Source of the DNA: Monarcha castaneiventris obscurior
Lineage: Eukaryota > Chordata > Aves > Passeriformes > Monarchidae
Reading direction: 5' to 3'
Assembly (NCBI GenBank): GCA_026261815.1
Contig: JAMPIT010000379.1
Coordinates: forward strand, 22,601,001-22,665,000
Length of the DNA stretch: 64,000 nucleotides
Under the pieces are notes generated by a model, which searched no databases, was not told the DNA's origin, and worked only from the letters and a program-made list of their open reading frames with translations. Shown here one piece after another: positions 12,768 through 23,171 of this stretch. The translations under genes were made by a program, and so were the position numbers. Position 1 is the first letter of the stretch, and every line of letters begins with the position of its first letter.

Positions 12768-13121
12768 TTTGTCTCTAGTCCAGACTCCTGATCAGAGCTA
12801 GGGCAGCTCTCAGGTCAGACTCCTTTGTTCAGGGCTTTACTTGGTTGGGGCTTGAAAACCTCCAAGGAGCCAACTTCTCTGGCTAGCCTCCTCCACTGCC
12901 TGGCTCTCTCTGTGGGGATAAAGTCTTGCCTTATATCTGAACTGAATCCCCTGTGCTTTGGTTTCTTCTCTGGTCTCTTAACTCCTGCAAAGAGCCTCAG
13001 TGACCTTCCTGTAAGTGTTAGAGGACAGTGGTGGAGGCTCCCTGAAGCCATCCCCTCCTCCAGGCAGAAAAAGTCCCAGTTTCTTGGCCTCTGCTTGAAG
13101 GGTAAGTGTTCCGGCCCCAAT
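12768..13121 (-). mobile_element. CR1 LINE fragment, 3' region, minus strand
   Basis: The plus strand shows the reverse complement of the CR1 3' part in the expected order: CAGGGCTTTACTTGGTTGGG, CTTGAAAACCTCCAAGGAG, CTCCACTGCCTGGCTCTC, TCCTCCAGGCAGAAAAAGTC and GGGTAAGTGTTCCGGCCCC. These lie in the untranslated and distal coding part of the element, downstream of the reverse transcriptase core. The copy is 5'-truncated and highly diverged; it stops abruptly where the LTR at 13122 begins, and I see no continuation beyond that LTR. CR1 spreads by target-primed reverse transcription, which explains the 5' truncation. Confidence 0.8.
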
Positions 13122-13884
13122 AATGGGTAGATCGACCTTGGTTGGATGCCAGATGCCCACCCCTGCTTCTCTCTCACTCCCTTTTCTCAACAGGAGGAAA
13201 TAAGATAAAAAACTTGTGGATTGAGATATAGACATGAAGATCATTTACCAATTGCCATCACAGTCAAAACAAATTTGCCTTGATGAAAATAAATGTATCA
13301 CTAATTAATTAGATTTGGACCATGAGAAACAAAGACAAAATTGAAAACCCACCTTCCCTTCATCCCCCTTTTCACCCAGACAGCTTCCCTGCTCTCCCCA
13401 CTCCTCTGCCTTGTCATCTCTGAAAAACACAGGGGTGCTGGGGATTGGGGGATTATGGTCAGCCCATAACTGTACCTCCTTACATTTGCTCCCTGCTCCA
13501 GCATGGGTTCTCTTCATGGGTTGCAGTTCTTCAGGGTGATCCTGCTCCATTGTGGACTCCCATAAGAGCTGAAGGGAAATAACTGCTCCACTTTGGTCTC
13601 CATGGGCTGCAGGGGGTGTCCCAGTACCTGAGTACCTCTTTCACTTTCTTTGAACTTCGTGCTCATGGGACTATTCCTCACTTTTTTTCCCCACACTCCT
13701 CACTGCCTGTGCAGTTTTCACTCTTCCTTAAATAGATTTTCCCAGAGCTGCCTGCAGTTTGGCTGATGGATGTAGTGGATTCTGTCTGGTGTCAGCTGGA
13801 ACCAGCTGTGTCCAGCATGAGGCAGCCACTGGCATCTCCTCCCCAGGGTCGCCCTGAGGTGCTTCCACTGCCAGCATCTAGACA
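13122..13884 (-). mobile_element. Diverged LTR of the same family as 5117-6238, minus strand
   Basis: It shares ordered blocks with the LTR at 5117-6238: a terminal GGATGCCAGATGCCCACC-like end near 13142, ACCAATTGCCATCA at 13247-13260, and CTCCATGGGCTGCAGGGG at 13598-13615. It is shorter (about 760 bp against about 1,110 bp), mostly because the internal GGGCTGCAG-type units are fewer, and it is more mutated. The outer end is placed at GACA, 13884. No target duplication is clear and no internal retroviral sequence is present. It abuts a CR1 fragment at its left edge. It is probably an older solo LTR or a related subfamily. Confidence 0.65.
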
Positions 13885-16800
13885 TGGGTGGATAGAGGGA
13901 ACATGTACATCAGCCTTCCACTAAACGTATAGATATCTCCTTTCTCCCTACTTTCCAGTAATGCCTCATTTCACTTTTCTCTGATTTTTTTACAGGTTTT
14001 TATTTTCGTGTGGTAATGATCAAACTAAATGAATATGCCAAAAACCAGGCACAGGAACATTTTGGGTAGTAAGTGGGACTTTAGTCATCCTCTCTAGACC
14101 CAGGTGGTTCACATGTCCGCCCCATTGGACATGGTGGCCAACAGGCTCTGGAGCCCTGAGCTGGGTTGACAGCTGAGCAAGCACTGAGGAATACTTGAAA
14201 TACAAGGAACTATTTTGTCCCCACTGATGAGCACAAAACTAGCATCTCAACTATCACATTTGATGTAGTAGATATGTGACAGCCTGTTCAGTTAGTCTCC
14301 TGTCAGGGCTAGAAGTCATACTTCATCTCTGTGTTTTGAACCCCAATTTGATCAAATATTAATATTAATAAAACAACCTACACTATGCCAGCAAATCATT
14401 CATTTGAATGTGAACCATGCAAGAAGAAATTATCTTAAGCCTTGACTAAACACTCAGTTCATGTTTACAAGTGTAAACCAGGACTACATGCAACCAATTC
14501 TAATATCAAGAGCAATTCTATAGTGCTTTAACAGTATTTATTTACCCAGTAAAACAACATTCCTTTGACATCAGTGGAAGTCTTTCTGGAGTGAAGATTA
14601 AGGAATGTGAAACTTCATACTATCATGGAAAAATATATATAGTGCCTTTACTGAGTCTAATGATGCACCAGGGAAGCTCTCAGAAATCCTGAATGTATTA
14701 ATAAACTACTTTTTAAAAGGCTGTTTTCTCACAGAGACCAAAAAAGATCCTTCTGAGCTGTTTTACTGAGATCGAGTTATTTCAAAACCCCAAGACAAAA
14801 ATCTATCACCTTCTTTTATTTTGTAAAACTGGCAAAAATGTAACATTTCAGCTATGAGCTTATTTTTCCACCACATCATTCTACTTTACAGTGCTGACAA
14901 TCAAGATGTTTATAGTGCTATTAATATCAAACCTGCATATGTGGAGTGACTTGGGAGTTCTTTTGATCCAAATTCTGCAGAAATAAGTGTGCTGAGAACT
15001 GAAAATGAAACTGGAAATAAAATGTAACCTTTAGTGCCCTTAGAACACTTTGTTAAAGCATGCAATGCATCCTACAACACTAAGAACTCTGGGCTTAAGA
15101 AAACTATTCCTTTAAAAAGTAGTTTAAAGACAAATAATGTTATTCAGCTTGATAATGTTCATTTAAAAACAAGGAAATAATAATTCTGTTCACCTCAGAA
15201 ATTACCAGGTGAAAACATATGTCTTATATTATAGTGGCTATGGGAAATAAAAACGTTTATTTCTCACTTCAAGGGGTCAAAGCACCCCCCTCCTTTCTGA
15301 ATAAAAAGTCACAGACAGCTACAATTGAAACAGCTGCAGGTGACTAACTGTAGGTAACTACCAACCTGTTGCCTATATTAATGGCGACAGCAGGAAGGAT
15401 AAACCTGTCTTTATAATATAATTAATTATTATTACTATTGCTGTTGCTACTTATAATTTGAACCTCTGTGCTGAGCTTTACACTGTCCTAGACACAGGGA
15501 AACAAATAAAAACATATTCCTTTCACTTGGGAGTTAATGATCCAAAAATAACCCACTCACAGAAAATGTTTCTGCCAGGTGAGAGCATTGGTAAGTTGTG
15601 GCAAAGAATTAATTGGATCAATAGATAATAAAGATATTTCACTCCACCAGACTGATGAGCATATTTCATGAGCATTAAAATCACATGTGGACACTGCTAA
15701 TGTTGAAAGCAGAAAATCAAATTGGTTTAAAAAATCTATAACGGTCTTTTCTGAAATGTTATTCTGAAAGATTTTTACAACAGACAAAAAGTCAGGAATT
15801 TGAAGACCACTGTTGTGACTTTTCTTTTATATCAGGACCATAAAAAATTATCTCTTTGTCTTTTGCTTTGAACTTTGCAAGTTACACTATTAAAGGATGC
15901 AATAATTTTCCAATGAGATTTTACTGTCCTTTGGCATCCTCTTTGTCCTTCTGTTTATTTATTCACTCAGATTTTCTGTGAATTTTCGGCAAAGTATTTT
16001 TGCAGAAGTTTGTTCTGAATAGGCAGAGGTATAACCATAAGAGAAATCAAGCAATACAAAGAGAAAGGAAACGTTTCCATAAGAAAACTTGAAATTTCAC
16101 AAAACAATAATTTTTCCATTTAACTTGGATGTGAGTTTTTATTTCTATCTTCTTTATCTTTCCCCTTCTACCCAAAACTAAGCCTCTGCTAGAAGTAAAA
16201 AATCTAAGTACAAATAGCACTTGTTATATGTCAAAGAAGACTCTAAAAGTGTGCACATTTAAATATTGATATTACATGATGTAACATTGCTTGATTTATT
16301 TTCAATTATTATTCATCAGCTACTTGCCAGTCACACAGGAATTTTGGTGCCATTTCTCTCTTCATAGTCATAAAGAAGGAAAAAACCTCCAATCACAATA
16401 TAACCCTAATATTTTTTACAAATAAGCATATACTATGAGAATTATTCTCTTTGCTTTTATCCCTTACCAAACACAATTACATAATTACACTGTACAAGAA
16501 AGACATAAAAAGTCCATCAGTTTCATGTGGTAGGATATATATCCATCTCTTTCCAAGTGCAAGACAAAAAAAATACGTGGCTTTATTTTTGTTATAGATA
16601 TCCAAGTAACCAGATAGAGGTATTATGATGGTGCTGAGGGAATTACCAGGTTTTCAGAACCCATTTTTCCTTCTTTGTCCTTCATACTGCTGTCAGAATA
16701 AATCAACAAGATTTTAATATTCAAAAATCAAGCTAAGAACCAAAAATGAACATCTTTTGTCAGTTCAATTATTTATTTATTATAAAGAATGAAGCAGTCT

Positions 16801-19329
16801 TTGAACAAGTGTTTTTTTCTTTTGATTAAGTTTTCTATGGAATGAAAGTGGGTTTCTTAACGACGCATTGTAGCACACCAATGCCTTAGAAACAAGGCAA
16901 TATTGGTTTGTAATCTACAGAGTATGACATATTTAGTTGTTCTGCAAAAGACTGCATTCTTAGTGGTCCTTTTTCTTATGATTGTTCCATTAATACAAAT
17001 GTTTCAAGGTCTTTGAGGTTAAGTTTGGACCAATCACACAGTGAATTAGACAGTCATGTAAACAGGCTTTGTGTTGATTTTGTGAGAAGCTGTGAAATAA
17101 AATGCAGCATCCACTAGCATGAGTGTAGTAGCATGCATTTGAGTGATGCAAGGCCCAAGATTACACAATGGGGAGATTTTCAGAAGAACCTGAGATTTTT
17201 TATGAAGCTTCATGGATAGATGTGGAGGGAGTCAAAGAAGCACTAGGAAGAACACATCATTATTACCTGCCGTTCTGCCTTCATTGGTGAAATTAGTTCA
17301 GACAGTGCTTCATTTTCCTTATAAAACCCTTTACCTTGATCTTACAGCACCCTTAACAGAAAGTGAGAAATACAGTCAAATCAGACTGAAATGCAATAAT
17401 GTCTTTACACAAACAAGCCAAAGAAACTAATCAGCTGTAAAGAAACCAAATCCAAGAACTATCTTTTCCCTCCACAGATACAAGCTCTTAGCATATTTTT
17501 ATCATTCACAGTGTGCAAGTAATTCAGCATGTCCTTCAGACCGGGAAATATTAGGAAGCAATTTGCTCACATTGGAAGTGAATGCAAATCATTCTGCTAG
17601 AGTAAAATGACTTTGTAGAGGTGGGGTGGGAGAGGATTTGCCTTCACCTAGGAAAAGAAACAAGATATGGAGCCTTAATTGTGTGCTTCTTTGCCTCAGA
17701 CTGCTCGAGTTTGCCATTCAGAAGGGGTGGCACTGCATCCCACACTGCCTCTCCCACAATCTGTTCATGCAAGGACTGTCCATCTGCTGGGTTTAAACAG
17801 ACCCCTAGTTGCTGGTGTGTTTGTTCACAGATGTAGGTAGGAGGTTTGACTGCAGGTTTCTAAAACTCAAATCCAAGATTATGAGACACATTTGCAAACA
17901 TGCTTGCATATAGCAGAGTCTTATCTGTTTGCTGGGAAATGCTCTATTGTTTGACTTGCAAATCAGTTCCATTTAAATTGAAACATAGTAGTGCATATAA
18001 AATTAAATTTGCACAATATCACTTCTATTTAGTCAAGAACTGCAAAATATACAATGACAGAAAACATTAAAGACAGCATCCATGAAATTATTATACATGA
18101 AATAACAATTATTTGACAAGAGAAAGATTTGCAATGGAAGCCTGTTTCCAAGAGAATTGTTCTCAGACTATGGAAAGTGTAGCACTTGAAAATATTATTA
18201 TAATTTCAATTGATTCCCAAGGGTCCTCTACAAGTAAATCAATTGCTACATTTTTAAGAATGGACTGAATTGGCCTCTTTATAAGAAAATTACAGATTAC
18301 TGCAAAAGTTTGATTGCAACTAAAAGAGCTTTCTAATTCTTTCAGTCTTTCCTCAGGAATGTCTCTTTCTCTTGAAAGCAAGTTCTTGGTATTGGAAGGT
18401 AAGTGTGGAATACGACAGAAATGGTACAGAACAAAATGCACCAACATATGACTATCTTGTTTTGACAAGAAGAATCTTTGTTGGAAGATGTCACTATGAT
18501 ATTTAATAAAATACTAACTGGGACTTTCTTCCTACTCTACCAGCTGCAACAGAGCCTTGGACTACAATCCACAAATAAGGTTAGGGTTCACTTGCAAGAA
18601 GAATTGTATGGGACAAGGCTAATGCTCTTGTTGTCTCTAGGTTTTATGGTTATAATTTGATACCTTCTACGAACACAATTTGGTTTGGAAAAAAATACTT
18701 GATCAGTGAATCACAAGTGACGTATGGATACATGGATGATTTCACTTGCATCCTAAGCATATGTTTCTATAAGTGTCTTAAGGAAAAAATCATCCTAAAA
18801 TGAAAGAGCACATTCTCAGCTCTCCATGTAGTTTTTCAACACATCCAGAGTGATTCAGCTGCTGAACTGCAGAACAAGTCCAACCTGCCCAGCAGTCCTG
18901 GAGCACAGTTATGTTCCCAGATGCTGTTCTACAAAATGATCAAAATACAACTGAGAAAGAATTCTGTCAACTACCTAGGCAAGCTAGATCACATTTGTCA
19001 GTCTATTTTATTGGTTTCAGGATAAATGTTAGCTTTTGTTATCAGTTTTATAGTATTCCAGGTAGCGTTGATTCTACTCTACATCTTCAAATTTTTATTG
19101 ATTTTATTTTCTTCATGTAAGTGAAGTTAAACCAGGATTTGGATACCAACCTTGCTAGGAACAGAGCCTACTTCAGAAGTGAGTAATTTCAGACCTTACC
19201 AATATAGTAGGATCTGGCCCATATGCAGATGGAAGGAATAGTAGAATAAAAGCAAGATTTCTTTATAGCTAAATGATGCTGTCCATTGATAGATATCTCT
19301 GGGAAAATCCTGGAGGCTGGCAACTGATA
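13885..19329. other. AT-rich noncoding sequence
   Basis: Single-copy AT-rich DNA. A slightly GC-richer patch at about 14060-14210 follows the LTR and is unassigned. One probable ancient repeat lies at 15420-15560. No open frame here has a recognised domain, and none is flanked by convincing splice sites. Confidence 0.55.
15420..15560 (+). repeat. Probable ancient amniote interspersed repeat fragment
   Basis: A degenerate ATT-type tract (about 15421-15450) is followed by CTGTGCTGAGCTTTACACTG, then CTAGACACAGGGAAACAAAT. The order matches an old sauropsid repeat of the form (ATT)n, then 'GTGCTAGGCGCTGTACAAACACAG', then a short lysine-codon-like stretch. The family name cannot be given from memory. 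The copy is short and heavily mutated. Confidence 0.4.
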
Positions 19330-19838
19330 TTTCATAGAAATAGAGAGTGGTTTGGGTTTGAAAGGATTTTTAGAGGTCATATAGTCCAAAACCCTTGCAA
19401 CGAGCACGGACATCAACTAGACCAGGCTGCTCAGAGCCTCGTCCAACCTGACCTTGAATATTTCCTGGGATGGGGCACCTAACACCTCTCTGGAAAACCT
19501 GTTCCAGTGTCTTACCACCTCTTCATAAAATAATTCATCCTTATATCACATCTGAACCTACACACTTTTAGCCCAAAACCATTACCCCTTATCCTGTCAC
19601 TACAGGCCCTATTAAAAAGTCTGTCCTCATCTCTCTTGTAAGCTCTCTTCAGGTACTGAAAGGCTGCAATAAGGTCTCCCTGGAACCCTCTCTTCTCCTA
19701 CCTGAACAGCCCCAACTCTCTCAGCCTTTCCTTGTAGGAAAGGTATCCCAAAGTTAAGATTATTTTTGGGACCTTCCTCTGGACTCGCTCCATCAGATCC
19801 ATGTCTTTCCTGTGCTGGGGACCCCAGAGCTGGGTGCA
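19330..19838 (-). mobile_element. CR1 LINE, 3' segment (split copy, part 1), minus strand
   Basis: On the plus strand it begins at the CR1 3' end (GAGTGGTTTGGGTTTGAAAG) and continues through CTAGACCAGGCTGCTCAGAG, GAAAACCTGTTCCAGTGTC, AGGTCTCCCTGGAACCCTC and CTCTGGACTCGCTCCATCAG to GACCCCAGAGCTGGGTGCA. The sequence then breaks at the LTR beginning at 19839 and resumes at 20596, so both parts are one insertion. It covers the 3' untranslated and distal coding region and is much better preserved than the CR1 at 12768. No intact open frame remains. Confidence 0.93.
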
Positions 19839-20307
19839 TGTCAGAGATTGAAAATAGTTCATGCCTCAAACATTGATATAAAGTTTTTTGTTCATTTTGA
19901 AGCTACAACCAAAGAAGCCTCCCTGAAGACTGGGACTTTGAACTACTGAGTAGATAAAGGGAAACCCCTTGTTCAATCATCCCTGGCTGAGTTTGGGGCT
20001 GGGGGAGAGCACGGCCCAGAGAAGCCAGGTTTACACAGACTGCTCCCCCAGCCGAGGTGCCGGGGGAGGAGGTTTCAGGTACATAGTGTAACCTCTGGTC
20101 AGAGGCAATAAACACCCATCCTCTGATTACACAAACTGGCCCAGCTGTGGAACCCCCAACCCCACAGGCCACATCCATGGGACTTTCATGTGAGAGGCTT
20201 GGCCCCACAGGACTGCAGGTGATGCAACAGACCCAGAGTCTGCTGTGAGAGACTGCATCCCCCTCCTCCAGGGGAACATGCCTGGGCATTGCTACCTGGC
20301 TTGAGGG

Positions 20308-20315
20308 TATATAAA
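20308..20315 (+). promoter_or_regulatory. TATA box of the solo LTR
   Basis: TATATAAA lies about 290 bp before the LTR end and about 190 bp upstream of the AATAAA. Its place fits the U3 promoter of the LTR. Whether it is active in the host cannot be told from sequence. Confidence 0.7.
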
Positions 20316-20500
20316 CCCATGGGGTTCTGTGCTTTCCGGAAGGACCTGCACTACCAAGAAGACCAGCTGGAGAGGATCAACAGAATATCATTGGGATCCA
20401 CTGAGTGATCATATTTTCCTTATTCTGTCCCTGTCACCCTTTCTGTGCCACCACCTATTTTTTACTTCTTTCTTTTTTCCTCTCTCTCTCTCGCTTATCA

Positions 20501-20506
20501 AATAAA
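20501..20506 (+). terminator. Polyadenylation signal of the solo LTR
   Basis: AATAAA follows a CT-rich tract and precedes a G/T-rich segment (TGGTCTTGTTTG), the usual arrangement of a retroviral R/U5 polyadenylation site. Confidence 0.7.
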
Positions 20507-20595
20507 ACCAGTACTCTTGTCACTGGCATATGGTCTTGTTTGCACCTTAATTTGGGCAGAGGCATTTCTAAGAACCTTAAAACTGGATCTTAACA

Positions 20596-20885
20596 GTGCA
20601 GCAGTCCAGGTGGGGTCTCACAACAGCAGAGAAGAAAGGGAGGATCACCTCCCTCGACCTGCTGGCCAAGAGGCTTTGGGTGCAGCCCAGGATGTGGTTT
20701 GCTTCCTGGGCTGTGAGTGCATACTGTTGGCTCATGACCATCCCTTCCTCCAACAGAACCCACAGACCTTTTCCAGCAGGACTGCTCTCCATCCCTTCTT
20801 CCCCCAGCCTGTATTGATACCAGTGGTTGCCCTCACCCAGGTGCAGCACCTTGCATTTGGTCCTGTTGAACCTCATGATATTGAC
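20596..20885 (-). mobile_element. CR1 LINE, 5' segment (split copy, part 2), minus strand
   Basis: This part resumes the CR1 interrupted at 19838, starting with GCAGTCCAGGTGGGGTCTCA and running through ACCTGCTGGCCAAGAGGC, CATACTGTTGGCTCATGACC and CACCCAGGTGCAGCACCTTG to GTTGAACCTCATGATATTGA. On the minus strand it encodes the distal reverse transcriptase region; the frame at 20577-20945 reads FNRTKCKVLHLGEGNHWYQY, a well-known CR1 block. The CR1 insertion ends near 20885, so it is 5'-truncated within the reverse transcriptase domain. No complete protein can be made. Confidence 0.92.
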
Positions 20886-21387
20886 AAGTACAAAACACAA
20901 GTGTATTGTCCTTAACAAACTACTAGAAGCTGATTTCAAATACATTTGTGACTTAGATTGTTATGTGTTACCAATTTAATTTTACTAGTACTTACTTTGA
21001 GAGACCTAAATTTGCTTTTACAAGAAACACTGAGACAATCAGTGCAGAGCAGCTACAGAAATAAAAGTTGCATTTTTCAAACTATAAAATCTGCCAGTAA
21101 AACCAACATACCTGAGTTAGAATAAGCAGAATTATGCGTTTATATTCAATAGTCATACTCCCTTCATAGACCTGTTTGCAAGTGTAGAACTGATCTGTAC
21201 TGGTGAAGGCAAAAAATGAGTATGTTTAAAGAATTTTTGGCCCTGAACATCCCTTGAGGTACTGACTGTGCATGATCACTGGGCAGTTTCTGTCCCCTGA
21301 AAAAAGATCTGAAAAAATGCTGATGAATATTCTCCTAACTTCCATCTAGAAATCACATATTGTAGAATATTTTGTATTCTTTTAAGT

Positions 21388-21406
21388 AAAAAAAAAAAAA
21401 AAAAAA
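21388..21406. repeat. A19 homopolymer
   Basis: Nineteen consecutive A residues. There is no recognisable retrogene or SINE body immediately upstream, so it is not treated as a retroposon tail. Confidence 0.9.
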
Positions 21407-22624
21407 TTGGTGGAAGGGGGTATAATTTTTAAGATTTTAATGATTTTAATGATTTAATGTTTTGTTGTTGACCAGCTTGAAGAACAGTTAGCATTTTTCA
21501 GGAAGCATTGAATGTGAATTGGATGGCTCTGCATTACAGGGGAAGAAAATACCACACAAAAAAATCCTATTTAAGATGCAGCTAGGATGCTCACTCTAGA
21601 GGAGAACAGCTGTGTAGAACAGTTACTATGCACTAAATTCCCAGCCTAGCACTCTAACTTTCCTGTGTAGATAACCCCCAAAACCATTCAGGCAGGTCAG
21701 GGAAGTGCCTGCTTTTATTGCCATTAACGTGAGTTACAGCTGTTTACAATTGCTGCAGTCTAAATGGAGAAAGCAAACATTAACAACATTAAACTATGAT
21801 CCCACTATGAAATGTGTCTCTGCAAAATTTATATTTGAAGTTCAATGTCTGTCATGTATTCTAAGTTCCTAGTTCAAACATGTTTAGCTTAAAATTAAAA
21901 AGCTTATTCCATCTGCTAGCCCTGCACATTCAATTTTAAATTTATAAAGTGAGGCTGCTGCTTCTTGGTTCCAACACCATTTATGGTGAAGATTCAACAA
22001 CATAAATTCTCCTTACATTTCTGTTCATGACATGTTAATCAGAATTCTACCTCTGTGTGTATGCCTAAGTAAAAAATAATATATATATCATTGTTTCAGT
22101 AAACAGACATGGCTTTTGTCTCTCACAAAAGGTAATTACATGACAATAATAGTAATTTTTAAGGGCAGAGTTTCTCAGATGCTTAGCTTGTGGTAAATGA
22201 TTCTGAAAAATAATATTTTAACTCATCTCTGTCAATATTAACCTCTGGATCCAGGTCATACACTGTTGTTGAAAGAAAAAAATCAGCTTCTGTTTTATTT
22301 GAGTTTTATGAGAGACTTTTCGGTTTCAAATTCAGACAATTAATATTGCTGTTAAGCATTGCAACTTGTGTTACACAAGATATAGAACAATTTAAAGTTG
22401 ATTTTGAAAATCATAAAAATTACTAATGATTATTTTTCTTCTTTAAGAAAAAACACTTTTCTTCATGATAGGGAACAAGCTAAAAATTGGGAATGAAATA
22501 TCCTTATCTTTAATCATATGCTGTCTTAAATGCATGAAAAACAGAGGTCATCTTGCCACAAGGAAGATTTGGAAAAGATGACTGTGGAGTCAATAGGATA
22601 ATAGAAAAAGAAACTTCGAATTGC

Positions 22625-22632
22625 TGACGTCA
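22625..22632. promoter_or_regulatory. Perfect CRE octamer
   Basis: TGACGTCA, the full palindromic CREB/ATF binding site, in otherwise CpG-poor AT-rich DNA. No promoter features such as a CpG island accompany it. A second copy lies at 61329-61336. It may be a chance occurrence. Confidence 0.35.
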
Positions 22633-23076
22633 TCCTGTTGTCTTCTTTATTTTATTTTTGGTTTCAGAGAACTGAAAAGACCAACACTTCTTAGGGTTTC
22701 ATTTTTCTCCCATCTAATTGACAACAACAGAAGAGTCTGAAGAAGTGACTAGGAAAAAGAATGCTGGAAAGAAGCAAGACAAGACAAATCAAAATTGTCA
22801 GAAAGAAAGTACTTTTCAGGTACATCACAGGCTTCAAGATGACATATTTTCAATTTCATAGACAAAGAGTGAAAGTCAGGCTACAGTGGTGTAATAAACA
22901 CAAGTAAGTAAAAGCAGCATTTGCTGTGGTGAAAACAGCTTTATGTTTTAGCTGAGCAATACATGCTGACACAGCCATTACCTTTCCTGTGCATGCTCAG
23001 GAATAAGTGCTGATAACATCAGAGAGAAACAGACTGCGTGAGCAGACTATGAAAGGAAAGCCGTGGTAAAATGTGC

Positions 23077-23171
23077 TGCTGACTCATACAAGGTGTAAAA
23101 GACAATGCCCTGTGCTGAGTGACAGGCAGGGAAGCTATCACTATCAGGCCAGATAGATTGCCAGATTATCT
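23077..23171. promoter_or_regulatory. Cluster of MARE/AP-1-like and GATA motifs
   Basis: Within 95 bp there are TGCTGACTCA (23077-23086, a half MARE with AP-1 core), TGCTGAGTGAC (23113-23123, one mismatch to the same type of site) and four GATA-type sites: TATCA at 23136-23140, CTATCA at 23141-23146, AGATAG at 23151-23156 and TTATCT at 23166-23171. Known erythroid enhancers combine these two motif classes. Here the call rests only on motif density; no conservation or chromatin data are available. Confidence 0.35.

Larger units (their letters stand above)
19839..20595 (+). mobile_element. Solo LTR of an endogenous retrovirus inserted in CR1
   Basis: This 757 bp block starts TGTCAGAG and ends CTTAACA, so it has TG...CA termini. 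It is flanked by a perfect 5 bp target duplication, GTGCA, at 19834-19838 and 20596-20600, and the CR1 sequence reads through once one GTGCA and the LTR are removed. It holds a TATA box at 20308-20315 and an AATAAA at 20501-20506 in the plus orientation, in the right order for U3, R and U5. No internal viral genes are present, so it is a solo LTR formed by recombination between two LTRs. A 5 bp duplication is typical of ERVL-type (class III) elements; family assignment is inference. Confidence 0.93.

Noticed and set aside
13885..13960. Continuation of the CR1 at 12768 beyond the LTR, which would make a second nested insertion
   Set aside because: No CR1 sequence can be read after 13884, so there is no support for nesting there.
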